A stretch of DNA of 64,000 nt from Pseudomonadota bacterium (GTDB taxonomy: Bacteria; Pseudomonadota; Gammaproteobacteria; Steroidobacterales; Steroidobacteraceae): the NCBI GenBank assembly GCA_025355105.1, contig JANYAE010000058.1, forward strand, positions 23,161-87,160, given 5' to 3'. How positions within the stretch are numbered: the stretch's first letter is position 1; every line of letters starts with the position of its first letter. Below, piece after piece: positions 27,087-34,739 of the stretch. Both the position numbers and the translations under genes were made by a program. The notes beneath the pieces were generated by a model. That model saw nothing but the letters and a program-made list of their open reading frames with translations. It ran no database searches and had not been told where the DNA came from.

Positions 27087-28019
27087 TCAGCGCGTGACGA
27101 GGTCGACGGTGGTCGCGCGATCGGCGCCCGGCTTGCCGTCCTTGAGCGCCTGCAGCGCGAGCTCGATGCCAGATACCGCCAGCAAGTCGGCGTGCTGGTC
27201 GGCGGTGGCGAGCACGCGGCCGTCGGCGAGCAGCGGCCTGATCGCGGCGATGTCGTCGAAGCCCGCGACCAGCACGGCGCGCGAGCGGCCGGCGGCGGCC
27301 ACCGCGGCCGCGGCGCCGATGGCCATGTTGTCGTTGGCGCACAACAGCGCCTTGAGGCCGGGGTGCGCGCTCAGCAGGTTGGCGGCGACGCCGTTCGCCT
27401 TGTCCATTTCCCAGGCGCCGCTCTGCACCGCGACGATCTTGAGGCCGGCGGCCTGCATCGCATCCTCGAAGCCGGCGCGCCGCTGCTGGCCGTTGTAGGC
27501 GGTCGTCACGCCCTCGATGATCGCCACCTCGTCGCCTGCCGTCAGCTTCGCGGCGAGCGCGAGCCCGACGCGCCGCGCGCCCTCGCGGTTGTCGGGGCCG
27601 ACGAACGCCGCCGTCAGCCCCGCCTGGCGCACGACCTCGGCGTCGAGACGGTTGTCGATGTTGACGATCACCACGCCCCGGTCCTGCGCGCGCTTGAGCG
27701 CCGGGACCAGCGCCTTGGAGTCGGCCGGCGCGATTACGATCGCCGCCGCGCCCTGCGCGACCGCCTGCTCGACGAGGTTCACCTGCTCGTTGAGGTCGGT
27801 CTCGTTCTTGATGCCGGAGACCAGCAGCTCGTAGTCCGCCGCGTGCTCGGCCTGGTGGTGGGTCGCGCCTTGCGCCATGGTCGCGAAGAAGTCGTTGGCG
27901 AGCGACTTCATGACGAGCGCGACCCGGGGCCGCGCGCCGGCGGCGGCCTGCGGCGCCGGCGCCGGCCGGCAGGCGGTCGCCGCGACCAGCACCGCGAGGC
28001 TGAGCAGGATCTTGCGCAT
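27087..28019 (-). CDS. Periplasmic sugar-binding protein (RbsB type)
   Basis: Ligand-binding subunit, 310 aa. MRKILLSLAVLVAATACRPAP is an export signal with a possible lipobox ending at Cys17. The periplasmic-binding fold has RVALVMKSLANDFFATMAQGA, AAAIVIAPADSKALVPALKR, VVIVNIDNRLD, VAIIEGVTTAYNGQQRRAGF and LKALLCANDNMAIGA, typical of ribose/xylose binders. It is first in the leftward transporter operon. It is divergent from the phosphoribosyltransferase gene across 142 nt with no clear operator. Confidence 0.93.
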   Translation of the reverse strand: MRKILLSLAVLVAATACRPAPAPQAAAGARPRVALVMKSLANDFFATMAQGATHHQAEHAADYELLVSGIKNETDLNEQVNLVEQAVAQGAAAIVIAPADSKALVPALKRAQDRGVVIVNIDNRLDAEVVRQAGLTAAFVGPDNREGARRVGLALAAKLTAGDEVAIIEGVTTAYNGQQRRAGFEDAMQAAGLKIVAVQSGAWEMDKANGVAANLLSAHPGLKALLCANDNMAIGAAAAVAAAGRSRAVLVAGFDDIAAIRPLLADGRVLATADQHADLLAVSGIELALQALKDGKPGADRATTVDLVTR

Positions 28020-28161
28020 GCCGCGTCCTTTGCCTGTGGCGCGCCTTGAATTGCGCGATCGATGGTGCAAGTCTGGCTCCTCATGGTCAAGCCGCATCCA
28101 TCCGCACCGGCGGTCGCCGCGACGAGCGGCACCGCTGTCTGCCCGCGCTGACGGCGAGCGC

Positions 28162-28785
28162 ATGTCCGACGTCCACGGCCCCGACCGCTTGTACATCACG
28201 GCCGACCAGCTGCTGGCCGATTCTTTTCGGCTCGCGCTCAAGGTCCTCGACAGCGGCTTTCGGCCGACGCACATCGTCGGCATCTGGCGCGGCGGCACGC
28301 CGGTCGGCATCGCCGTGCAGGAACTGCTCGACTTCTGTGGCGTCAAGACCGACCACATCGCGATCCGCACTTCGCTGTACACCGGCATCGGCACGGCCGC
28401 GGCGAGCGTGCAAGTCCACGGCCTCGGCTACATCGTCGGTCAGGTGCACGCGGGCAATGCGCTGCTGATCGTCGACGATGTCTACGACTCCGGCCGCAGC
28501 ATCCGCCGGGTCATCGACGACCTGCGGCAGGAGTGCGGCGCCGCGGCTCCTGAGATCCGCATCGCGACCGTCTACTGCAAGCCGAAGAGCGCGCTGCCCT
28601 GCGGCGTGCCGCACTACTACCTGCACGAGACCGACCGCTGGCTGGTGTTCCCGCACGAGCTCGCCGGGCTCACGGTCGAGGAGCTGCTGGCGCACAAGCC
28701 CGGCATCGAGGCGATCCGCGAGCGCCTGACGGCGATGCGCGAGCAGACGCCTGACGGTCTGCCGCCGCGAACTCAGGCGAGATAG
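28162..28785 (+). CDS. Purine-type phosphoribosyltransferase
   Basis: Type I PRTase, 207 aa, expected to make nucleotide from free base and PRPP. The PRPP loop is LLIVDDVYDSGRS (the two acidic residues and DSG are diagnostic). An N-terminal GIWRGGTPVGIAVQELLDF supplies the second PRPP loop, and RTSLYTG follows. It resembles the hypoxanthine/xanthine-guanine group more than pyrR or upp. Base specificity is inferred from the adjacent purine permease. The 3' end overlaps the convergent permease gene by 13 nt. Confidence 0.85.
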   Translation: MSDVHGPDRLYITADQLLADSFRLALKVLDSGFRPTHIVGIWRGGTPVGIAVQELLDFCGVKTDHIAIRTSLYTGIGTAAASVQVHGLGYIVGQVHAGNALLIVDDVYDSGRSIRRVIDDLRQECGAAAPEIRIATVYCKPKSALPCGVPHYYLHETDRWLVFPHELAGLTVEELLAHKPGIEAIRERLTAMREQTPDGLPPRTQAR

Positions 28786-30092
28786 ACGAAGCGCCCGATG
28801 CACAGCGCGGCGAGCACGTAGACCAGCCAGTCGCGCGGCCGCGCCTCGCCGCGCACCAGCTTCAGCAGCGCGTGGCTCGTGATCCCGAAGGCGAGGCCGT
28901 TCGCGATCGAGTAGCTGAGCGGGATCATGATCACGGTCAGGAACGCCGGGATCGATTCGCCAGGGTCGGCCCAGTCGACCTCGGCGAGCGCACCCATCAT
29001 CAGGCCGCCGACGAGGATCAGCGCCGGCGCGGTCGCCGCGGCCGGGATGGCCTGGACCAGCGGCGCGAACAGCAGCGTGACGAGGAACAACAGGCCGACC
29101 ACGACGCTCGTGAGTCCGGTGCGCCCGCCGGCGGCGACGCCCGCCGCGCTCTCGATGTAGCTGGTCACCGGGCTGGTGCCGACCAGCGCCCCGGCCGCCA
29201 TCGCGATCGAGTCCACGACCAGAATGCGGTTGAGCCGCGGGATCGAGCCGTCCGGCGCCGTGAGCCCGGCCTTCTTGCTGACCGCGACCAGCGTGCCGAC
29301 GTTGTCGAACAGGTCGACGAACAGGAACACGAACACGATTTCGAGCAGCGACAGGCCGATGCCACCCTTGAGATTGAGCGCGGCCGGCACGTCGAGCCGC
29401 AAGGCGGCGGCCGACAGGTCGGCGAGCTGGTAGGCGCCGGGAGCGAAGTGCACGAGGCCGATCGCCCAGCCGGTGAGCGCGGTCGCGAGGATGCCGAACA
29501 GCATCGCGCCGCGGACCCGGCGCGCCTGCAGCGCGGCGATCAGCAGCAGCCCGAGCAGCGACAGCGCCGCGGTCGGCGTCGTCAGGTTGCCGAGGCCGAC
29601 CATCGTGCCGGGCTTGGCGACGATGACGCCGGCGGCGCCGAGGCCGATGAAGGCGATGAACAATCCCACGCCGCCCGCGACCGCCGCGAACAACGCACGC
29701 GGCATCGCGCGGATGATGAGCTGGCGCACTCCGGCGAGCGTCAGCAGCAGGAAGGCGACGCCGGACAGGAACACGCAGCCGAGCGCCGTCTGCCACGGCA
29801 CGCCCATGCCCTTGACGACCGTAAACGTGAAGTAGGCGTTGAGCCCCATCCCGGGCGCGAGCGCGAGCGGGTAGTTCGAGACGAGCCCCATCAGGATGCT
29901 GCCGAAGCCGGCGGCCAGGCAGGTGGCGGCGGCGACCGCCGCGATCGGCATGCCGGCCTCGCCTAGGATCACCGGGTTGACGACCACGATGTAGGCCATC
30001 GTCAGGAAGGTCGTCACGCCGGCGAGCAGCTCGGTACGCACGCTGGTGCTATGCGCCGCGAGTCGGAAGTAGCGCTCGAGCAAACCGGTCAT
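28773..30092 (-). CDS. AzgA/NCS2-type purine-base permease
   Basis: Proton-coupled importer of adenine, guanine or hypoxanthine. The 439-aa product has about 12-14 transmembrane helices. AzgA-family segments include ELLAGVTTFLTMAYIVVVNP, ALAPGMGLNAYFTF, FVDLFDNVGTLVAVSKKAGL, TSPVTSYIESAAGVAAGGRTG and IMIPLSYSIANGLAFGI. The ATG at 30092 was preferred to the GTG at 30104 because AGGTGG lies 8 nt upstream of it. Confidence 0.93.
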   Translation of the reverse strand: MTGLLERYFRLAAHSTSVRTELLAGVTTFLTMAYIVVVNPVILGEAGMPIAAVAAATCLAAGFGSILMGLVSNYPLALAPGMGLNAYFTFTVVKGMGVPWQTALGCVFLSGVAFLLLTLAGVRQLIIRAMPRALFAAVAGGVGLFIAFIGLGAAGVIVAKPGTMVGLGNLTTPTAALSLLGLLLIAALQARRVRGAMLFGILATALTGWAIGLVHFAPGAYQLADLSAAALRLDVPAALNLKGGIGLSLLEIVFVFLFVDLFDNVGTLVAVSKKAGLTAPDGSIPRLNRILVVDSIAMAAGALVGTSPVTSYIESAAGVAAGGRTGLTSVVVGLLFLVTLLFAPLVQAIPAAATAPALILVGGLMMGALAEVDWADPGESIPAFLTVIMIPLSYSIANGLAFGITSHALLKLVRGEARPRDWLVYVLAALCIGRFVYLA

Positions 30093-30206
30093 TGCTTCGG
30101 CCACCTGTGGCGTTCGGATCCCAGCCGCGCGCGGGCGACTGCCCGGGCTCCCTGAGGATAACCGCCGGCGGTGCTTCGCGCTGCCCCGCTGCGCGGCCCC
30201 GGAGCG

Positions 30207-30234
30207 TTACGCGCGGGCGGCGAGTCGCTACACT
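30207..30234 (+). promoter_or_regulatory. Weak candidate promoter of the ribokinase gene
   Basis: TACACT (30229-30234) lies 16 bp after TTACGC (30207-30212) in the 222-nt divergent gap. The -35 match is poor. Confidence 0.25.
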
Positions 30235-30314
30235 GCGGACGCGCTCCTGGGCACCGAGAGGTGAGCTGGTGATGAGGCAGGCGACAGCGGCGATCGACCT
30301 CTCGGGTGGCGGTC

Positions 30315-31289
30315 ATGGCGACTGAGGCCGCGCGCGCCACGGCGCTCGAGCGCCACGGCGTGCTGGTCATCGGCAGCGCCAACGTCGACGTGTCGGTCAG
30401 CACCGCGGTCCTGCCGCGCCCCGGCGAGACCGTGTTCGGCGACGGCGCCATGATCGGCGTCGGCGGCAAGGGCGCGAACCAGGCGGTCGCCGCCGCGGCC
30501 ACCGGCGCCGCCGCGACCCTGGTCGCGCGCGTCGGCGAGGACGCCTTCGGTCGCCTGGTGCGCGACCAGCTCCGCGCCCGCGGCGTTGCGATCGACGAGC
30601 TGCGCGGCCTCGCCGACGCCGAGACCGGACTCGCGGCGATCTACGTCGAGCGCAGCGGGCAGAACTGCATCGTGGTCGTTCCCGGCGCCAATGCGCGGTT
30701 CACGCCCGCCGATCTCGAGCCACTCGCGCCGCGGATCGCCTCGGCCGCGGTCGTGGTCCTGCAGGGCGAGATCGCGGCTGAGACGGTCTACCGCGCCGCG
30801 GCGATGGCCGCGGCGCGCGGCACGCCCGTGATCCTGAACCCGGCACCCCGCGGCGTCCTCGAGCTCGGCCGCATGGCGCGCTCGCTCAGCTATCTCGTGC
30901 CCAACGAGACCGAGGCCGCGGAGCTCACCGGTGCGCCGGTGAAAACGCCCGAGCAAGCCGCGACCGCCGCCGTGGCGCTGCAGCGCCAGGGCATCGGCTG
31001 CGTCATCATCACGCTCGGCGCGCAGGGCTGCGTGGTGGCGGACGGTGGCGCACCGCGCCACGTCGCCGCGCACCCGGTGACCGCGGTAGACACGACCGGC
31101 GCCGGCGACGCGTTCGTCGGCTGCCTCGCGGCGTCGCTGGCGGGCGGCAGCCCGCCTGACGAGGCGGTGCGCCGCGCGGGAGTTTACGCGGCACTGTCGA
31201 CGACGCGCCGCGGCGCGCAGCAGTCCTACCCGCCGCGCGAGGAGTTCGAGGGGGCCTGGCGCGCGCTTGCGCCGCCGGGTCGCGGCTGA
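30315..31289 (+). CDS. rbsK: Ribokinase (PfkB family)
   Basis: Phosphorylates ribose at O5. The 324-aa product has the ribokinase opening VLVIGSANVDVSV, the substrate motif GGKGANQAVAAA, NPAPRG, LVPNETEAAELTG and the catalytic anion-hole motif DTTGAGDAFVG. The ATG at 30315 is preferred to a GTG 9 nt earlier because GGTGGCGG sits just upstream of it. With the ABC sugar importer nearby this points to ribose. It is followed by the nucleoside hydrolase after 47 nt. Confidence 0.93.
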   Translation: MATEAARATALERHGVLVIGSANVDVSVSTAVLPRPGETVFGDGAMIGVGGKGANQAVAAAATGAAATLVARVGEDAFGRLVRDQLRARGVAIDELRGLADAETGLAAIYVERSGQNCIVVVPGANARFTPADLEPLAPRIASAAVVVLQGEIAAETVYRAAAMAAARGTPVILNPAPRGVLELGRMARSLSYLVPNETEAAELTGAPVKTPEQAATAAVALQRQGIGCVIITLGAQGCVVADGGAPRHVAAHPVTAVDTTGAGDAFVGCLAASLAGGSPPDEAVRRAGVYAALSTTRRGAQQSYPPREEFEGAWRALAPPGRG

Positions 31290-31336
31290 AGGGGCGCGGC
31301 CGCGCGGTGGAGCGGCTTCGGTTGCGAGGAGCACAC

Positions 31337-32470
31337 ATGAGACGGACGCTGTACACGCTGTTGCTGACGCTGGCCGCACTGCTGCCGGCGGCAGCCGCCG
31401 GCGCCGAGCGGCGCATGGTGGTCATCGACCAGGACGGCTCGGGGCCTGGCGGCTCGAACATGATGTCGATGCTGGTGCTGTTGCAGTCTCCGCACGTGGA
31501 CGTGCTCGGCATCACGATCGTCACCGGCAACGCCTGGCGCGACGACGAAGTGCGACATACGCTGCGCCTGCTCGAGCTGACCGCCCGCAGCGACGTGCCG
31601 GTGGTCCCGGGCGCGGTGTTCCCGCTGCTGCGCACCGTCGAGGAAACGCGGCTCGCGACGCCGCTCGTCGGCCAGGTCGGCTGGCTGGGCGCGTGGGGAC
31701 AGAAGCCGGACGCCGTGCCGCCCCAGCCCGGCATGGTCGAGCCGCCGAAACCGGCGCACGTGCTCGGGCCGTTCGACACGCCAGCGCTGCTCGAGGGCGA
31801 GCCGCACACGCGACCGCTCGCCGAGGACGCCGCCCACTTTCTGCTGCGCCAGGTCCGCGCGCACCCTCACGAGGTGACGATCTACGCGGCAGGGCCGCTG
31901 ACCAACATCGCGCTCGCGATCGCGATCGATCCGCTGTTCGCCGGACTCACGCGCGGCATCGTCATCATGGGCGGCAGCCTGAACCCGCACACCGACGATC
32001 CGGAGTTCGCCTCGAGTCCGCGCCACGAGTTCAACTTCTGGTTCGACCCGGAGGCGGCGCGCATCACGCTGCGCGCCCACTGGCCGCGCATCGACCTGAC
32101 GACCGTCGACGTATCGATCAAGGCGATGTTCACGCAGCAGATGGTCGACACAATCGCGCGCTCGCCGCATCCGGCGGCGCGTTACATCGCGAACTACTCG
32201 CAGGAGCGCTACTACCTGTGGGACGAGCTCGCCGCCTGCGCATGGCTCGAGCCGTCAATCATTACCAAGAGCGTGGACCTCTACATGGACGTCGACGTCA
32301 GCCACGGACCGGCCTACGGCGAGACCCTGACCTGGAGCGCCGCGCTCAAGCCGGCGCTCGACCTGCAGCTCGTGCATGCGCAGCTTGACGTCGACCTGCC
32401 GCGCTTCACGCGCCAGTTCGTCGAGCTGATGTCAGCGCCGACGCCGCCGGTGACGGCGGCGAAACGCTAG
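31337..32470 (+). CDS. Secreted nucleoside hydrolase (IUNH-like)
   Basis: Would cleave ribonucleosides to base and ribose outside the cytoplasm. A signal peptide (MRRTLYTLLLTLAALLPAAA) precedes a 350-residue domain with VVIDQDGSGPGGSNMMSML, VLGITIVTGNAWRD, YAAGPLTNIALAIAID, GIVIMGGS and EFNFWFDPEAARI. The usual DxDPGxDD metal loop is altered (Ser-Asn where Asp-Asp is expected), and a Trp precedes the C-terminal Asp (WDELA) where His is usual. This may be a subfamily feature. The ATG has GAGGA 6 nt upstream. Confidence 0.87.
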   Translation: MRRTLYTLLLTLAALLPAAAAGAERRMVVIDQDGSGPGGSNMMSMLVLLQSPHVDVLGITIVTGNAWRDDEVRHTLRLLELTARSDVPVVPGAVFPLLRTVEETRLATPLVGQVGWLGAWGQKPDAVPPQPGMVEPPKPAHVLGPFDTPALLEGEPHTRPLAEDAAHFLLRQVRAHPHEVTIYAAGPLTNIALAIAIDPLFAGLTRGIVIMGGSLNPHTDDPEFASSPRHEFNFWFDPEAARITLRAHWPRIDLTTVDVSIKAMFTQQMVDTIARSPHPAARYIANYSQERYYLWDELAACAWLEPSIITKSVDLYMDVDVSHGPAYGETLTWSAALKPALDLQLVHAQLDVDLPRFTRQFVELMSAPTPPVTAAKR

Positions 32471-32487
32471 GCCGGACCGAGCGGGAT

Positions 32488-32509
32488 GGCGGCCGGACAC
32501 CGGTCCGCC
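32488..32509 (+). terminator. Hairpin after the nucleoside hydrolase gene
   Basis: GGCGGCCGG and CCGGTCCGCC pair with one bulge across a 3-nt loop, 17 nt after the stop. There is no T tract, so it is only a probable terminator. Confidence 0.4.
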
Positions 32510-32574
32510 GACCGCTCTCGCCGGCTGCGGACCGGCGCGTGACGCCGGCCCGCGGCGGCTACTGCGGGCGCGGC

Positions 32575-33027
32575 CTACGACGTCGCGGCGCGGCCGGACG
32601 AGCGCACGTCCCAGAGCTTTTCGAGGGCGTAGAACTCGCGGATGCGCGGCAGCATCACGTGCACGATCACGTCCTGGAGGTCGACCAGCACCCACTCCCC
32701 CTCCCGTTCCCCCTCGGTGCCGAGCGGACGGAATCCCGCCGCCTTGGCGCGCTCGAGCACGCGCCCGGCCAGCGACTTCACGTGCCGGTCCGAGGTCCCT
32801 GAGGCGATGACGATGGTGTCGGTGACGTCGGTCAGCTCGCGGACGTCGAGCACGGCGACGTTCTGCGCCTTCAAGTCGTCGAGGGCCGCGGTCACGAGCT
32901 CGGCGAGCCGGGGCCGGGCCACCTTTTTGGCCTTGGCAGGCCGTTTGGCGGGTTTGGGGGCAGTCTTGCTGGCAGTCTTGCTGACCGATTTGCTGGCGGT
33001 CTTGCGGGCGGTCTTTCTGGCGGTCAT
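32575..33027 (-). CDS. rsfS: Ribosomal silencing factor RsfS
   Basis: Binds uL14 and blocks subunit joining in starvation. The conserved domain (about 40-150) has LKAQNVAVLDVRELTDVTDTIVIASG, SDRHVKSLAGRVLE, GEREGEWVLVDLQDVIVHVM and REFYALEKLWD. A non-conserved 35-residue N-terminal tail is almost entirely Lys, Ala, Thr and Ser, encoded by degenerate repeats. The ATG overlaps the nadD stop (ATGA). A domain-only start without the tail would lack this overlap, so the tail is probably real. Confidence 0.94.
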   Translation of the reverse strand: MTARKTARKTASKSVSKTASKTAPKPAKRPAKAKKVARPRLAELVTAALDDLKAQNVAVLDVRELTDVTDTIVIASGTSDRHVKSLAGRVLERAKAAGFRPLGTEGEREGEWVLVDLQDVIVHVMLPRIREFYALEKLWDVRSSGRAATS

Positions 33028-33725
33028 CCCCTTGCTTCTTCCTTTCGGGCGTAACAGCCCGATTCACGGATGATACGGCGCACGCCGTCGGGCATCAGAT
33101 AGCGCGGGTCGCGCCCCGCGTGAATCAGCGCCCGGACGTCGGTGGACGAGATCTCCAGCTGCGTTACGGCGTGAATGTAGATGCGTCCGGCGACGCCTTC
33201 ATGAAGGTCGAGCACCGTGCCGGTGCCGCGGTCGACGAGCATTTCGCCGAGCGGGCCCATCGTCGGCGCGCGCCAGCCGGGGCGATGCGCGACGACCAGG
33301 TGCGCGAGCGACAGCAGCTCGCGCCACTGGTGCCATTTCGGCAGCCCGAGGAACGCGTCCATGCCGACGATCAGGCACAGCGGCCGCGTCGGGAATTCGG
33401 CCCTGAGCTCGGCGAGCGTCTCGACCGAGTACGAGGGTCCGGTCTTGTGCATCTCGCGGTCGTCAACCGTGAAGCCCGGCTGACCGGCGGTCGCCGCGCG
33501 CACCATCTCCAGGCGCTGCGCGTTGCTCGCGACCGTGTGCTCGCGGTGCGGCGGGTTGCCGGCGGGCATGAAACGCATCTCGGGCAGGCGCAGGGTCTCG
33601 AGGAGCTCGAAGGCCGTGCGAAGGTGGCCATAGTGGATCGGATCGAAGGTACCTCCGAAGATACCCATCGGACCGCCACTCGCCGCACCCGCCGCGGGCG
33701 GCGTGCTTGGTCGAGACGTCGACAT
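33024..33725 (-). CDS. nadD: Nicotinate-nucleotide adenylyltransferase
   Basis: Makes deamido-NAD from nicotinate mononucleotide. The 233-aa product has the nucleotidyltransferase motif GIFGGTFDPIHYGHLR, MPAGNPPHR, LIVGMDAFLGLPKWHQW and ISSTDVRALI. An 18-residue leader precedes the domain. It lies 6 nt after holA and overlaps rsfS by 4 nt. Confidence 0.97.
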   Translation of the reverse strand: MSTSRPSTPPAAGAASGGPMGIFGGTFDPIHYGHLRTAFELLETLRLPEMRFMPAGNPPHREHTVASNAQRLEMVRAATAGQPGFTVDDREMHKTGPSYSVETLAELRAEFPTRPLCLIVGMDAFLGLPKWHQWRELLSLAHLVVAHRPGWRAPTMGPLGEMLVDRGTGTVLDLHEGVAGRIYIHAVTQLEISSTDVRALIHAGRDPRYLMPDGVRRIIRESGCYARKEEARG

Positions 33726-33731
33726 CGGATC

Positions 33732-34739
33732 TCACCCTGCCCGATTTCGCGTCGCGATGCAAAGTTCCGTGGCGATCCGCGCGAGCTCGCCCCAGGCCTC
33801 GTCCTTGCGCGGACCCTTGATCAGGCCGTCGGTGCGCGCCGCGGCCGTCAGCAGCTCGAGCGCGGCACGGCGCGGCACCCGCCGCGCGGCGCTTGCGAGC
33901 AGCTCCTTGCGTCGCCGGCCGCCGCGGAACAGGCGGCGCGCGCCACCCGAGGCCTGACCGGTCCACTGCAGGATCGAGCGCAGCTCCTCGGCGATGCACC
34001 ACAACACCAGCGTCGGCTCCTCGCCCTCGGCGGCGAGTCCGTCGAGGATCCTGAGGGTGCGGGCAGGATCCCCGGCGAGCATCGCCTCGCCGAGCTGGAA
34101 GACGTGATAGCGCGCGCTGGTCGCGACCGACTCGGCGACGCTGTCGACGCTGACCGGCCCGGGCCCGCACAGCAGGCGCAGGAGCTCGATCTCCTGGTGC
34201 GCGGCCACCAGGTTACCCTCGCAACGGTCGGCGAGCAGCTGCGCGGCGTCCGCTTCCGGAACCAGGCCGACGCGCCGCATCCGCGCCTCGACCCACGAGG
34301 GCAGCTGCTCGGGGAGCAACTGCTCGGCATCGATGCAGCAGCCATGCTCCTCGAAGGCCCGCACCCAGGCGCTCGAGCGGTCGGCGTACTCGATCTTGTC
34401 GGTGATCACCAGCAGCAGCACGTCCGGCGCCGGCTCGGCCAGCGCCGCGACGAGCGCCTTGCCACCCTCGGTGCCGGGCTTCGGCGTCGGCATCCTGAGC
34501 TCGACGATGCGCCGCTCGGCAAACAGCGACATCGCGCGAAGACCGGCGGCGAACTCGTCCCAATCGAAGCTGCGCTCGACGAACGACACCTCGCGGCCGG
34601 TGTAGCCGAGCGCGCGGGCGCGGGCGCGGATCGCGTCGGCGGTCTCGCCGACGCGCAACGGCTCGTCGCCGGCCACGAGCCACGCCGGCGCGAGGCTCGC
34701 CTCGAGGGCGCGCGACAGCGTTTCGGGGACCAGCCGCAT
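33732..34739 (-). CDS. holA: DNA polymerase III delta subunit
   Basis: Clamp-loader subunit that opens the beta clamp. The 335-aa product begins MRLVPETLSRALEASLAPAWLVAGDEPL, the family opening. It also has FDWDEFAAGLRAMSLFAERRIVELR, EGNLVAAHQEIELLRLL and DPARTLRILDGLAAEGEEPTLVLW. The ATG shares one base with the stop of the upstream carboxypeptidase gene (TGATG), so the two are coupled. Normally lptE precedes it. Confidence 0.95.
   Translation of the reverse strand: MRLVPETLSRALEASLAPAWLVAGDEPLRVGETADAIRARARALGYTGREVSFVERSFDWDEFAAGLRAMSLFAERRIVELRMPTPKPGTEGGKALVAALAEPAPDVLLLVITDKIEYADRSSAWVRAFEEHGCCIDAEQLLPEQLPSWVEARMRRVGLVPEADAAQLLADRCEGNLVAAHQEIELLRLLCGPGPVSVDSVAESVATSARYHVFQLGEAMLAGDPARTLRILDGLAAEGEEPTLVLWCIAEELRSILQWTGQASGGARRLFRGGRRRKELLASAARRVPRRAALELLTAAARTDGLIKGPRKDEAWGELARIATELCIATRNRAG

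Noticed and set aside
23946..28049. A 1367-codon plus-strand open frame
   Set aside because: It is antisense to rlmH and the ABC transporter genes, is dominated by Arg/Ala/Pro and has no domain pattern. High third-position GC leaves such frames stop-free.
28020..28161. LacI-type operator between the binding-protein and phosphoribosyltransferase genes
   Set aside because: TTGC-N12-GCAA is present but too weak to call an operator in GC-rich DNA.
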